Below, one piece after another: positions 25,072 to 33,124 of a stretch of 33,124 bases of DNA; the stretch's first letter is position 1, and the number at the start of each line of letters is the position of its first letter. Under the pieces are notes generated by a model that saw only the letters and a program-made list of their open reading frames with translations, had not been told where the DNA came from and made no database searches. Position numbers and translations under genes: made by a program. The stretch comes from an uncultured Bacilli bacterium (lineage in GTDB: Bacteria > Bacillota_I > Bacilli_A > RF39 > UBA660). The DNA lies in assembly GCA_947632545.1 (NCBI GenBank), contig CANRPP010000012.1, positions 1-33,124 on the forward strand. Reading direction: 5' to 3'.

Positions 25072-26508
25072 TTATTTATTAAATTCCTTTATTTTTCTTT
25101 TAGCTCTAGTAGTAACGGCTTTATCTATCCAATCTGCACGTGGACCAAATGATAAATCATCAGTTACTATTTTAACTCTATCTTTATTTTGTAATTTATA
25201 ATCAATTGGAACAGATTCATCATTCACAAAAGCCCCTACCATAGTATTACCTATATTTGTATGTATTTTATAGGCAAAATCAATTGGAGTAGCACCTTTT
25301 GGTAATTCGATTATATCTCCCTTTGTTGTATAAACATAAACCTTATCTGCAAATAATTCAGTTTTAACTTGATTAACAAATTCTTGATTATCTCCAAACA
25401 TTGAATTTATTTCAGTAAGAGATTTAAAAAATTGAAATTTTTCCTTCAAATCTTTTTGCATAATATCTCTAGCATTACCTTTTTGTTTATACCAATATGC
25501 AGTAAGTCCAAAAGATGCTACTATATCCATATCAAACGTTCTTATTTGAGTTTGTACTAATCTATCATCAGGTCCAAAAACTGTTGTATGCAAACTTTTA
25601 TACATATTTGTTTTTGGATTACAAATATAATCTTTAAATTTATCATTAATAGGATGATATTCATTATGAATAAATCCCAATGTTCTATAACAATTATCAA
25701 CTTCATCAACCATTATCTTTAAAGCAAGTAAATCATGAATATCAGAAATTTTATTACCATCATTTAATCTTTTATATATACCATATATATTTTTAGTTCT
25801 TATTTTTATCTCATTTGGTATATTTTTATCATTTAATAAAGTTTGAATTTTATAAAGCATTTCTTTTAAACAAGAATCACTAGATTCTTCTACTTTTATT
25901 TTTATTTCTTCAATTTGTTTATACATATCAGGTTTTAAATACTGTAAAGATAAATCTTCAAGTTCAGATTTAATTCTATAGGCACCTATATAATAAGCTA
26001 GAGGTACAAATATTTCCATTGTTTCTAGTGAATTTTCTTTTTGTTTAAATAAAGATTTAAATTGTAAAGTTCTCATATTATGTAGTCTATCCGCCAATTT
26101 TATTATTATAATTCTTACATCATCTGTTAATCCTGTTATTATTTTTCTTGTATTAGCATAATTTTGAGCTTGTTTTGAAGAAAAATTCATTTTTGCAAGT
26201 TTAGTTACTCCATCAACTAAATTAGCAATATCTTGATTAAAGTCATGAGCAATATCTTCTTTTGTAATATTAGTATCTTCTATTGTATCATGTAATAAGC
26301 CTGCACAAATAGTATCTTTATCCGCATGCATATCAGCTAAAATATACGCAACATTTAAGGGATGACTTATATATGGGTCTCCACTTTGTCTCATCTGCCC
26401 AGAGTGCAAATTATCTGCATAATTATATGCATTTTTAACAAATTCAATATCTTCTTTTTTATACTCATGTAGTTTATTAATTAAATCATTTAAAGTAATA
26501 TTAGTCAT
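25072..26508 (-). CDS. Short Rel/SpoT homologue, intact hydrolase and altered synthetase site
   Basis: This 478-aa protein has the (p)ppGpp hydrolase HD domain (about 25-190): ISHPLNV with His49, LLHDTIEDT (HDxxED, 73-78) and KLADRLHN (Asp140), all present. The synthetase domain (about 235-345) keeps RTKNIYGIYKRL and KDYICNPK, but the catalytic-Glu motif normally VEVQIRT reads VQTQIRT (Gln319), and NGYQSLHT is NMYKSLHT. A TGS domain (about 385-447) follows and the protein ends soon after, without the zinc-finger and ACT regions of a roughly 730-aa RelA/SpoT. Predicted to degrade rather than make the alarmone. It has a GGAGGTG site, its own promoter and an upstream small ORF with a hairpin. 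Confidence 0.9.
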   Translation of the reverse strand: MTNITLNDLINKLHEYKKEDIEFVKNAYNYADNLHSGQMRQSGDPYISHPLNVAYILADMHADKDTICAGLLHDTIEDTNITKEDIAHDFNQDIANLVDGVTKLAKMNFSSKQAQNYANTRKIITGLTDDVRIIIIKLADRLHNMRTLQFKSLFKQKENSLETMEIFVPLAYYIGAYRIKSELEDLSLQYLKPDMYKQIEEIKIKVEESSDSCLKEMLYKIQTLLNDKNIPNEIKIRTKNIYGIYKRLNDGNKISDIHDLLALKIMVDEVDNCYRTLGFIHNEYHPINDKFKDYICNPKTNMYKSLHTTVFGPDDRLVQTQIRTFDMDIVASFGLTAYWYKQKGNARDIMQKDLKEKFQFFKSLTEINSMFGDNQEFVNQVKTELFADKVYVYTTKGDIIELPKGATPIDFAYKIHTNIGNTMVGAFVNDESVPIDYKLQNKDRVKIVTDDLSFGPRADWIDKAVTTRAKRKIKEFNK

Positions 26509-26524
26509 TTATAAACACCTCCAA

Positions 26525-26569
26525 AATCAAAAAGGCGGCTAAAAAGCAAAATACTTTTTAGTCACCTTT
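26525..26569 (-). terminator. Terminator-like hairpin in the leader of the Rel/SpoT gene
   Basis: The minus strand has a 16-bp arm AAAGGTGACTAAAAAG pairing with CTTTTTAGCCGCCTTT (one mismatch, one G-U), a 7-nt loop, then TTTTTGATTTTGG leading straight to the ribosome binding site. The stop codon of the upstream small ORF lies in the first arm. It may be an attenuator. Confidence 0.65.
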
Positions 26570-26653
26570 ATAAGAGAACACAGTAATTTTATGAAATTTT
26601 ATTATATAATCAAAAATATCATTTAATTTTAATCCATAAATCTCTTTTATCAT
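26558..26653 (-). CDS. Small ORF of 31 codons upstream of the Rel/SpoT gene
   Basis: A 31-aa frame starting MIKEIYGLKLNDIFDYI and ending FSYKGD, then TAA, has a good AGGAG ribosome binding site 8 nt before its ATG and lies downstream of a clear promoter. Its stop codon is inside the 5' arm of the terminator-like hairpin. It is followed by the Rel/SpoT gene. I do not recognise it; it could be a leader peptide or a small protein. No in-frame run of one amino acid that would mark classic attenuation is evident. Confidence 0.55.
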   Translation of the reverse strand: MIKEIYGLKLNDIFDYIIKFHKITVFSYKGD

Positions 26654-26682
26654 AATTATTACTCCTAAAATAACTTTTATTA

Positions 26683-26711
26683 ATCTTATTACTTATTTTA
26701 ATAAAAGTCAA
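26683..26711 (-). promoter_or_regulatory. Promoter of the small ORF-Rel/SpoT unit
   Basis: The minus strand has TTGACT, 17 bp, and TAAGAT. It ends about 30 bases before the small ORF ATG and just after the HD-domain gene stop. Confidence 0.65.
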
Positions 26712-26727
26712 TAGAATATTTAAAAAA

Positions 26728-27189
26728 TTATATTCTTATATATGTTAACATTTCCCACAAAGTACATATTTTATCCGCTGCACAAACTATTATACTTTCT
26801 TTATATTTAGGTAATTTTATATTCAATGGAAACATATGTCTTTGAATAATATCTTTCTCTATTGGATTTAATAAAAAATCTCTTTCTGCATTATTTAAAG
26901 CTATTTTAGCATGTCTAAATCCATGAAGATTATGATTTTCATCTTTTACATGCCAGTCATATAAGAAATAATCATGCAATAAAGCACCTCTTATTAGTGC
27001 TCTTTTATTAACGTTTAAATTTAATTTTTTAGATATATAAACGCTAAGACATGCTACCCCAAAGCAATGTTCAAATACACTAACATCAGCATGTTGAATA
27101 TATTTTTTCTCAACATCTATATTTTTAGAGGTAACAATATCTTTACCATAATATATGACAACACTTTCCATGTTTGTTAATTTTCTCAT
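26728..27189 (-). CDS. HD-domain hydrolase-like protein
   Basis: This 153-aa protein has an HD-superfamily metal site: EHCFGVACLSVYI (His), ALLHDYFLYDWH (HD pair) and later GFRHAKIAL and AADKICTLWEM (Asp). These are seen in small HD phosphohydrolases that act on nucleotides, phosphate monoesters or other substrates. The substrate is not deducible. The start has AAGGA 9 nt upstream. It is the gene just before the Rel/SpoT unit, with a promoter between them, and follows the DUF4186 gene by 83 bp. Confidence 0.82.
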   Translation of the reverse strand: MRKLTNMESVVIYYGKDIVTSKNIDVEKKYIQHADVSVFEHCFGVACLSVYISKKLNLNVNKRALIRGALLHDYFLYDWHVKDENHNLHGFRHAKIALNNAERDFLLNPIEKDIIQRHMFPLNIKLPKYKESIIVCAADKICTLWEMLTYIRI

Positions 27190-27272
27190 ACTACCAAATC
27201 CTTCATAATAATTATACTATAACATAATATATATTTATAGTATTTAATTAAAATAAAGTGTAAAGCAAATTT

Positions 27273-27638
27273 TTATTTATAATTATTCATTTCATTATTA
27301 ATCCAAGTAAATATAAGATTAGTAATATATTTTTTTTGATAATCAGTTAATTCTACATTTTTAGGAAACTTATGCCATTTATATAGGCAAGATCTACAAC
27401 ATGTTGCAGTAGCATGTTGAGCAATAAAAACAGGATGTCCATTAACAGGCGTTTGCCTACCATCATTTTCTATATATTTAGGAGCAAGTCTTTTAGATAT
27501 AAATTCATTTATATGCTTATATATAGTATCATAACCCTTTAAAATTATATATTCTCTATCTTCATCATTTAAATGAAAACTACTCCTAAACTTAGACTTA
27601 GAAAGTTTATAAAGTACTTTATCTATATCATTTTGCAT
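27273..27638 (-). CDS. DUF4186-family protein
   Basis: This 121-aa protein has the DUF4186 pattern: KFRSSFHLNDEDREYI, RLAPKYIENDGRQTPVNGHP, VFIAQHATATCCRSC and KWHK. The conserved His and Cys in HATATCCRSC could bind a metal. Function is unknown for the family. The start ATG has no convincing ribosome binding site but lies 8 bp after the Rpn gene stop, so it may be translated by coupling. Confidence 0.85.
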   Translation of the reverse strand: MQNDIDKVLYKLSKSKFRSSFHLNDEDREYIILKGYDTIYKHINEFISKRLAPKYIENDGRQTPVNGHPVFIAQHATATCCRSCLYKWHKFPKNVELTDYQKKYITNLIFTWINNEMNNYK

Positions 27639-27646
27639 AGCACAAT

Positions 27647-28591
27647 TTATAATTTCTCTATTTCCCTTTTTGTTAAACCTGTATATTTTAAGATAGTTTC
27701 TATATCAATATTATCTTCTTTCATCTTTTTGGCTATAGATATAGAGTTTTCTTTTTTACCTTGCTCTAATCCTTGTTCTAATCCTTCTTTACGTCCTTCC
27801 TTAAGCCCTTCTTTACGTCCTTCCTTAAGCCCTTCCTTACGTCCTTCTACGAGTCCCTCTTTATGTCCTTCTCTACGCCCTTCTCTATGTCCTTCTTCTA
27901 TTGCTTCTGTTCTCAAAGAGTTTTCTATTTTCTCATTATCTTCTTCCGCACTCATGTATTCTCTAAATTCTACTTCTTCATTTACCCTTTCTATTTCACT
28001 CATATACTTTAACACCATCCTATCTTTTTTTGATAGATTCTCTAACTCTTCTGGTTGTAAGTTTAACATCATTATATATTTATTTTCTTCTATCTCTTTT
28101 TCATCCTTATTGTACCAAATTTCCATATATTTATCCATATTTATTTCATATATTATTAAGTTATTTATATATTTATTTTTATCTTCATCTTGGACCATAT
28201 ATTTTCTTATTAATTCTTTATATTTTAGTCCATAACTTATATTTATTTGTACTACTAATGTATTCTCATTATATGATTCTCCTTTTTTAGTACTATGGGA
28301 ATATATATCACATATATATGAAAAGTTTCTTGGTTTTACATAACTTTCTGTACTTGTATTTACTTCTACTTCTATATATCCTATATTTGTTTTTAAGTTT
28401 AGATCTAGATGTTTTCTTTTTACATTTACATTATCTACATTTCTTTCTAGATTTAAATATTTTATTTCTTCTATTTTTACTTTTAGAATACTTTCTAATA
28501 ATTTTTCTAATATATCTTTATTATTTTCATTCATAAAGACTTCTTTAAATGCCCTATCATATCTACAGGTATAAAATTTTTCTTTTGTCAT
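27647..28591 (-). CDS. Rpn-type PD-(D/E)XK nuclease-family protein with tandem EG-repeat tail
   Basis: This 314-aa protein starts with a PD-(D/E)XK transposase/Rpn-type domain (residues about 1-235): DRAFKEVF, then RKHLDLNLKTNIGYIEVEVN with the Asp and the ExE nuclease-site pattern, and IYSHSTKKGESY. The Rpn family promotes RecA-independent recombination as a DNA nuclease. Residues about 225-280 are repeats of EG with R/K and L (EGRKEGLK style), encoded by six 24-bp units. The C-terminus ends in a short helical segment (ILKYTGLTKREIEKL). An AAGGAG site supports the start. Confidence 0.85.
   Translation of the reverse strand: MTKEKFYTCRYDRAFKEVFMNENNKDILEKLLESILKVKIEEIKYLNLERNVDNVNVKRKHLDLNLKTNIGYIEVEVNTSTESYVKPRNFSYICDIYSHSTKKGESYNENTLVVQINISYGLKYKELIRKYMVQDEDKNKYINNLIIYEINMDKYMEIWYNKDEKEIEENKYIMMLNLQPEELENLSKKDRMVLKYMSEIERVNEEVEFREYMSAEEDNEKIENSLRTEAIEEGHREGRREGHKEGLVEGRKEGLKEGRKEGLKEGRKEGLEQGLEQGKKENSISIAKKMKEDNIDIETILKYTGLTKREIEKL
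27759..27902. repeat. Six tandem 24-bp repeats in the Rpn-type gene
   Basis: Units at 27759, 27783, 27807, 27831, 27855 and 27879; the second and third (27783-27806 and 27807-27830) are identical and the rest diverge. Each unit encodes eight residues made of two EG-containing tetrads. They keep the reading frame, so copy number can change without frameshift. Confidence 0.85.
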
Positions 28592-28623
28592 ATCATTTCT
28601 CCTTTTTTATATATTTTTCACAC

Positions 28624-28662
28624 TAAAAAACTCCTTTTGCTTTATTATTTGCAAAAGAAGTT
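28624..28662 (-). terminator. Second terminator after the MacB-like gene
   Basis: The minus strand has AACTTCTTTTGC and GCAAAAGGAGTT (one G-U) around a 10-nt loop, with TTTTTT following. It is downstream of the terminator at 28691-28722, giving a tandem pair. Confidence 0.8.
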
Positions 28663-28690
28663 TGTTTTCCCTTACTTTTTTTATTTTTTA

Positions 28691-28722
28691 TAAAAAAAGT
28701 GAATAAAATTTCCTATTCACTT
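28691..28722 (-). terminator. Rho-independent terminator overlapping the MacB-like stop
   Basis: The minus strand has AAGTGAATA and TATTCACTT around an 8-nt loop, then seven Ts. The 5' arm includes the last codons and stop of the MacB-like gene. Confidence 0.85.
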
Positions 28723-31259
28723 CTTAAAGATTCTACTGGATCTTTTTTACTAGCTATTCTAGCTGGAATTAATCCTGCAATCATTGTAAGTACCACACTT
28801 ATAATTATTAATATTATTGCCCCACCAACTGGTAATTTAGCAATATTACTAATATCTACCATCTTTTTAATAAGTATATTTATCGGAATATTTAAAATAA
28901 TAGTTACTACTATACCAAGTACTCCAGCAACAAAACCTTCTATTAAAGTTTCTGCTTTAAATACACGTGAAATATCTTTTTTAGATGCACCTATTGCTCT
29001 TAAAATTCCAATTTCTTTAGTTCTTTCAATTACTGATATATATGTTATTATAGCAATCATAATAGAAGATACTATTAAGCTTATTGCAACAAATGCAATT
29101 AAAACACTACTAACAACATTAACTATAGTAGATACTGAAGACATCATAACACCTACCATATCAGTATATTCTATTTTATCTTTTTTCTTTTTACCTTTAT
29201 TATATTTTTTAATAATATTTGTAATTTCTTCTTTAGAATCAAAATCTTTTGGATATATTTTAATTGTATCTGGATTATCTTTATCTGAAATACCAAGTTT
29301 GGCTAAATTATCTTCATATGTTGCAGTAGCATTTTCAGTATATGACTTCATATATAAAGCAAGTTCATCCTCACTCATATTTTGCATTGCTTGTATTTGC
29401 TCATAACTTAAACTATTAATATCAAATTTAGTATTTTCTTGGAATTTACCACCCGTAAATATATTAATGTCTTTATTTTCTTTTTGTTCTTTTGCAATTT
29501 CAGTTTCATTTATTTTTTCTACTAAATGAGTCATTAAATCAGGTCTATATAAAACTATACCAGAAGAAGCTGTATTAACAATAGCATCTTTATTAGGTTT
29601 AACTATACCAACTATTTTTATATCTTCACTACTTGCTATTACATCTTTCATATAATCTTCATTATCACTCATATTAACCCATATATTATTATTCTTTTGA
29701 TAATATGAAGTATTTAAAACTAATTTATAAGTTAGACCAACTAAATCTTTAGTATTATATGAAGTATCTTTAAATTTAACTTTCTTACCACTAGTCATAT
29801 TAGAAAATTGTTCTTTTAATTCACTTTGATCTAATATACCTAAACTATATAAAGTATAATCAGGTATTTCTAAATTTTCTCCTACTACTAATACCATTTC
29901 ATTATAATTTTTAGGCCAAGCACCATCAACTAATTCATATTGCTCTTGATTTAATTTTTCATTATCAATCATTTCACTAAATACATCATAATTAGACATA
30001 TAACCACTATAAGCACTTGATATATTACTTGTTCCCATACCAATTGCATCAAACACAGTAGTTGGATTTACTTGAGTGATATTTTCAGTATCATTTTTAT
30101 ATAAGTTTAAAGTAACATTATAACCATATTGAATGCTTGTAGTATAATCTTTTATATTTGTTTTATTACTTTCTATATATTCTTTAAATCCTTTAATATC
30201 ATTTCTTTTTACTTCTTCTGACATAGTAGTAAACATATCACCCATTATATTAAATGAATGAATTTTATTATCTTTATAATCTTTACTTTCATTTTGTCCA
30301 GATAATTGTTTTATCAATTCAGACATATCAATAGATTCTTTTTCTATAGTTAAAGGATAAGAACTTAATGTTTCTTTTTCTGTATTATCTATATAATTTT
30401 GAATACCATTTGATAGTGATAAGATTAATGATATTCCAATAATTCCAATAGATCCTGCAAAGGCTGTTAAAATAGTTCTACCCTTTTTAGTCATTAAATT
30501 ATTTAATGATAGTGATAAAGCTGTTTTCATAGACATACTTTTCTTTTTAGACTTTTTACTATCAGTTTCTTTTTCATTATTTTTATATGGATTACTATCT
30601 CCCATAATAACCCCATCTTTTAATTCAATAATTCTAGTAGAGTATTCTTCTGCTAATTCTTTATTATGAGTAACCATAATGACTAATCTATCTTTAGCAA
30701 CTTCTTTTAATAATTCCATAATTTGAGTACTTGTTTTAGAATCAAGTGCTCCTGTAGGCTCATCTGCCATAATTATTTCAGGATTATTAACAAGGGCACG
30801 AGCTATCGCAACACGTTGCATTTGCCCTCCTGATAATTGATTAGGTCTTTTATTAATATGTTTTTCTAAACCAACTTCTTTTAATGCTTTTTTAGCACGT
30901 CTTTTTCGCTCTTTAGAAGAAACTCCAGATAAAGTAAGCGCTAATTCTACATTTGATAAAATAGATTGATGTGGAATTAAATTATAACTTTGAAATACAA
31001 AACCTACACGATGATTTCTATAGCTATCCCAATCTTTATCCCTATATTTTTTAGTACTAACATTATTAATAATTAAGTCCCCTGTAGTATATTTATCAAG
31101 GCCACCTATAATATTAAGCAATGTAGTCTTACCAGAACCACTAGGTCCTAAAATTGATACAAATTCACATTTTCTAAAACTGATACTAACACTATCAAGT
31201 GCCTTTTGTTTAAAATTATCAGTTTCATATATCTTACTTATATTTTTTAAATCAAGCAT
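28713..31259 (-). CDS. MacB-like ABC transporter, ATPase fused to FtsX-type permease
   Basis: This 848-aa protein has an N-terminal ATPase of the MacB/LolD class (residues about 1-225: GPSGSGKTT Walker [15 protein letters not shown] signature, [12 protein letters not shown] Walker B) and then a permease: first TM at about 260-285, a large extracytoplasmic domain (about 290-690), and three TMs near the C-terminus (about 690-840). It fits the mechanotransmission class used for peptide, lipoprotein or toxin handling, not typical solute transport. The ATG follows AAGGGTG. Two candidate promoters are upstream at 31314-31342 and 31289-31297. Substrate unknown. Confidence 0.92.
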   Translation of the reverse strand: MLDLKNISKIYETDNFKQKALDSVSISFRKCEFVSILGPSGSGKTTLLNIIGGLDKYTTGDLIINNVSTKKYRDKDWDSYRNHRVGFVFQSYNLIPHQSILSNVELALTLSGVSSKERKRRAKKALKEVGLEKHINKRPNQLSGGQMQRVAIARALVNNPEIIMADEPTGALDSKTSTQIMELLKEVAKDRLVIMVTHNKELAEEYSTRIIELKDGVIMGDSNPYKNNEKETDSKKSKKKSMSMKTALSLSLNNLMTKKGRTILTAFAGSIGIIGISLILSLSNGIQNYIDNTEKETLSSYPLTIEKESIDMSELIKQLSGQNESKDYKDNKIHSFNIMGDMFTTMSEEVKRNDIKGFKEYIESNKTNIKDYTTSIQYGYNVTLNLYKNDTENITQVNPTTVFDAIGMGTSNISSAYSGYMSNYDVFSEMIDNEKLNQEQYELVDGAWPKNYNEMVLVVGENLEIPDYTLYSLGILDQSELKEQFSNMTSGKKVKFKDTSYNTKDLVGLTYKLVLNTSYYQKNNNIWVNMSDNEDYMKDVIASSEDIKIVGIVKPNKDAIVNTASSGIVLYRPDLMTHLVEKINETEIAKEQKENKDINIFTGGKFQENTKFDINSLSYEQIQAMQNMSEDELALYMKSYTENATATYEDNLAKLGISDKDNPDTIKIYPKDFDSKEEITNIIKKYNKGKKKKDKIEYTDMVGVMMSSVSTIVNVVSSVLIAFVAISLIVSSIMIAIITYISVIERTKEIGILRAIGASKKDISRVFKAETLIEGFVAGVLGIVVTIILNIPINILIKKMVDISNIAKLPVGGAIILIIISVVLTMIAGLIPARIASKKDPVESLRSE

Positions 31260-31288
31260 ATTATCACCCTTAAAAACAAATATATATA

Positions 31289-31342
31289 ATTATATCACAA
31301 ATATATGAAAATTATTATAAAAGAATTTAAAATAATGATCAA
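31289..31342 (-). promoter_or_regulatory. Promoters of the MacB-like gene
   Basis: The minus strand has TTGATC, 17 bp and TATAAT (31314-31342), and nearer the gene an extended -10 TGATATAAT at 31289-31297 without a good -35. Nothing else is recognised in the 160-bp spacer. Confidence 0.55.
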
Positions 31343-31422
31343 CTTCTTTCAAAATTAAATAAATTTTATATTAATAATATAACTAAATAAAAATTATTTA
31401 AAGTTATAAATATACTTATTAT

Positions 31423-33124
31423 CTAACTACCTTTTAATTTACAAGCATACTCACAAGCTGCGTTTACAGTTGAATTTTTAGGTGGTCTACTAGAAGCAGA
31501 ATTTTTAATACTATGAAACCATGGATTATCATCTCTATTTAAGCCTGCTCCACCTTGACCTTTATAAAAAGTCCAACCATGAACAAATAAACTTGATTTT
31601 TCTGGAACTATATTAGTATCATCACATATTTCATATACATACCAGTTATTTTTATAACCATTTTCTAGTTTACATGCTTTTTCACCATTTTCAGATTTAT
31701 TATAAACTATAGCAGCTGTAGGGTCACCAGTATGATCATAGCCTTTAGAATTTACAGCATCTATTATTTCTTCAACTTTATTGAATTCATTAGTTACATA
31801 ATCATATGAGCAATTACAATGCCATAAACCAAAATTAAATTCTTTATATGGATGTCCACCATAATTCTTAGAACCATCTATATCACATTGTTTTGTTATT
31901 ATTGAATCCCATTTATAAATTCTAACATCAGGATCTTTATTTAGGCAATCATATTTTTTATAACTTAAAAGCTTATCAGATCTTCGAATATTACCTGCTT
32001 TATCCCATACATATAAATAATAATATTTATTAAAGTTTTTACTTGTTATACTTTTAGAAACTATCGCACTAGGTCCACTTTTACTTTCTTTTTCAGATTC
32101 TGCATCTTTAGAATTGGTTTTTTGTGAAAATGCATATCCTGCTAATCCACTTTCACCATCAGATATATCAGCATTAAATTCATTAGGTTTTGGTAGTTTC
32201 CCTCCAATAGTATTACCAATATTTTGTGGACAGTCTCCCTTAACAAAATTATTTATATTTGGTGGGGTTTTATCTATTTTAACAGTCTGATTAGCTGGGC
32301 ATGTTGTACTATTACCTAAATTATCATAAAATGTTCCACCATTATTAACATCATTAGCTCCTGCTTTATCTGTGGACATGGCAGACTCATATTTATGACT
32401 CAAAGAATATTTTTTACAGCCGCTACCACTATCTGAACATTTTGCAGTTATTGTTCTAGAACCATTCGTCCAACCACTATTTCCTCCTGAAACCGTACAT
32501 GTTGGACCTTGTTTATCTACATTTGTATATTGAACATCACAACTTTCTTCATTTCCAGCTTTATCTTTTACTGTAGTAATATTAAAGTTAAGTTTACTGT
32601 TGTTTGTTTTACCTTCTTCTACTTTTACATATATTTTTTCTGGACCACTTGTATCATTAGTACATCCACTATATATATCTCTACAAGTTCTTACAGCTGT
32701 ATAAGAAGATGCATTAGTCCAATCATTATACCTAATTGCATTTTTTGGTTCAAAATCAGTTTTTTCAGTACTACAACTTGGTAATTCTCTATCTAAATAA
32801 ACTATCGTATCACAATATCCTAAATTTCCAGCTTTATCTTCTATAGCTCCATACCATTTTTGTCCTTTATTATCTGTATCTTGATCTTGATACTTACTAA
32901 TTTCACCTTTTTCTGAAATATTATTACTTAATAAACTTCTATTTTTTTCGTATTCTGTTTTTTCTAATCTATTTTTCCATTTATTTGTTTCTGTTATTTT
33001 CATTTTTAATGTAACTACATTATTACCATTTGCAAATTTATTTGAACTTTTATACCAATATACATCTTTTAAACCTTCAACTTTATTTCCTTTTTCTCCG
33101 TCTAATGATATTTTACATTTTGGT
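31423..33124 (-). CDS. 3' part of a cysteine-rich surface protein with Ig-like repeats
   Basis: The reading frame is open to the window edge, with no stop between 33003 and 33124, so the 5' end lies outside. At least 567 residues are visible. The N-terminal half of the visible part has about three repeats of the form D-x-x-P-P/S-C, W-T-N, C-x-D-x-x-SGC, D-K-A-G-N and C, resembling bacterial Ig-like domains with internal disulfides. The last 200 residues are a different, Cys- and Trp-rich domain (CNCSYDY, CKLENGY, CEYACKLKGS at the end). No LPXTG-like sorting motif or C-terminal membrane segment is seen, so anchoring must be from the missing N-terminus. It is likely an exported adhesin-like or surface protein. 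No clear terminator follows. Confidence 0.8.
   Translation of the reverse strand, partial: PKCKISLDGEKGNKVEGLKDVYWYKSSNKFANGNNVVTLKMKITETNKWKNRLEKTEYEKNRSLLSNNISEKGEISKYQDQDTDNKGQKWYGAIEDKAGNLGYCDTIVYLDRELPSCSTEKTDFEPKNAIRYNDWTNASSYTAVRTCRDIYSGCTNDTSGPEKIYVKVEEGKTNNSKLNFNITTVKDKAGNEESCDVQYTNVDKQGPTCTVSGGNSGWTNGSRTITAKCSDSGSGCKKYSLSHKYESAMSTDKAGANDVNNGGTFYDNLGNSTTCPANQTVKIDKTPPNINNFVKGDCPQNIGNTIGGKLPKPNEFNADISDGESGLAGYAFSQKTNSKDAESEKESKSGPSAIVSKSITSKNFNKYYYLYVWDKAGNIRRSDKLLSYKKYDCLNKDPDVRIYKWDSIITKQCDIDGSKNYGGHPYKEFNFGLWHCNCSYDYVTNEFNKVEEIIDAVNSKGYDHTGDPTAAIVYNKSENGEKACKLENGYKNNWYVYEICDDTNIVPEKSSLFVHGWTFYKGQGGAGLNRDDNPWFHSIKNSASSRPPKNSTVNAACEYACKLKGS

Noticed and set aside
27759-27902. Possible CRISPR-like repeat
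   Set aside because: The 24-bp units are adjacent without spacers and encode a protein repeat in frame.
27573-28235. Plus-strand ORF with Ser/Pro repeats
   Set aside because: It is the reverse of the EG-repeat coding region of the Rpn-type gene and has no ribosome binding site.
26728-28591. Toxin-antitoxin or phage-defence system
   Set aside because: No partner antitoxin or known defence domain set is visible; only the Rpn-type domain suggests DNA action.
28699-29406. Plus-strand ORF of 235 codons over the MacB-like gene
   Set aside because: It is antisense to a clear permease, with no ribosome binding site, and its hydrophobic translation mirrors the opposite strand.

Overview
This is a very AT-rich stretch of a low-GC Gram-positive-type bacterium. 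Genes start with strong GGAGG-like ribosome binding sites, promoters match the sigma-A consensus, and TAA, TAG and TGA are all used as ordinary stops, so the standard bacterial code fits. An oxygen-sensitive class III ribonucleotide reductase, LCP and rhamnose cell-surface genes and the extreme AT content suggest an anaerobic, probably host-associated Firmicute or deep-branching Bacilli relative. That placement is inference. No rRNA, tRNA, CRISPR array, insertion sequence or phage module was seen.

Layout. 1-9763 is a cell-surface sugar block on the minus strand, in several transcription units: (a) rhamnosyltransferase-like GT2, rmlA and an rmlC-rmlD fusion; (b) galE, split by a one-base frameshift; (c) rmlB and a sugar kinase-nucleotidyltransferase fusion; (d) a DPM1/GtrB-like GT2, gtrA and an unknown membrane-anchored protein. 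Together they would make dTDP-L-rhamnose and UDP-sugars and move sugars to lipid carriers or the cell wall. A divergent LCP-family gene (9917-11881), whose relatives attach glycopolymers to peptidoglycan, is transcribed away from this block. 11915-15518 holds a DUF5684-like membrane protein and the nrdD-nrdG-dut nucleotide operon. nrdD is divergent from a Crp/Fnr-type regulator, with a perfect 16-bp palindrome between them.

16278-26508 carries an unrecognised 477-aa protein, a cation efflux protein, a CinA C-terminal domain protein, a Fic protein, a marR-abc-abc operon for a heterodimeric exporter, and a short Rel/SpoT homologue with an intact hydrolase site but an altered synthetase site. 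A previously unlisted 31-codon ORF and a terminator-like hairpin precede the Rel/SpoT gene. 26728-28591 has an HD-domain protein, a DUF4186 protein and an Rpn/PD-(D/E)XK protein with a repeat tail. 28713-33124 contains a MacB-like ABC transporter and the 3' part of a large cysteine-rich surface protein that runs off the window.

The points most worth a second look are the leader ORF and hairpin before the degenerate Rel/SpoT gene, the shared palindrome between nrdD and the Crp/Fnr regulator, the galE frameshift, the kinase-nucleotidyltransferase fusion, and the LCP protein with a binding-protein-like insert and an EGF-like tail.
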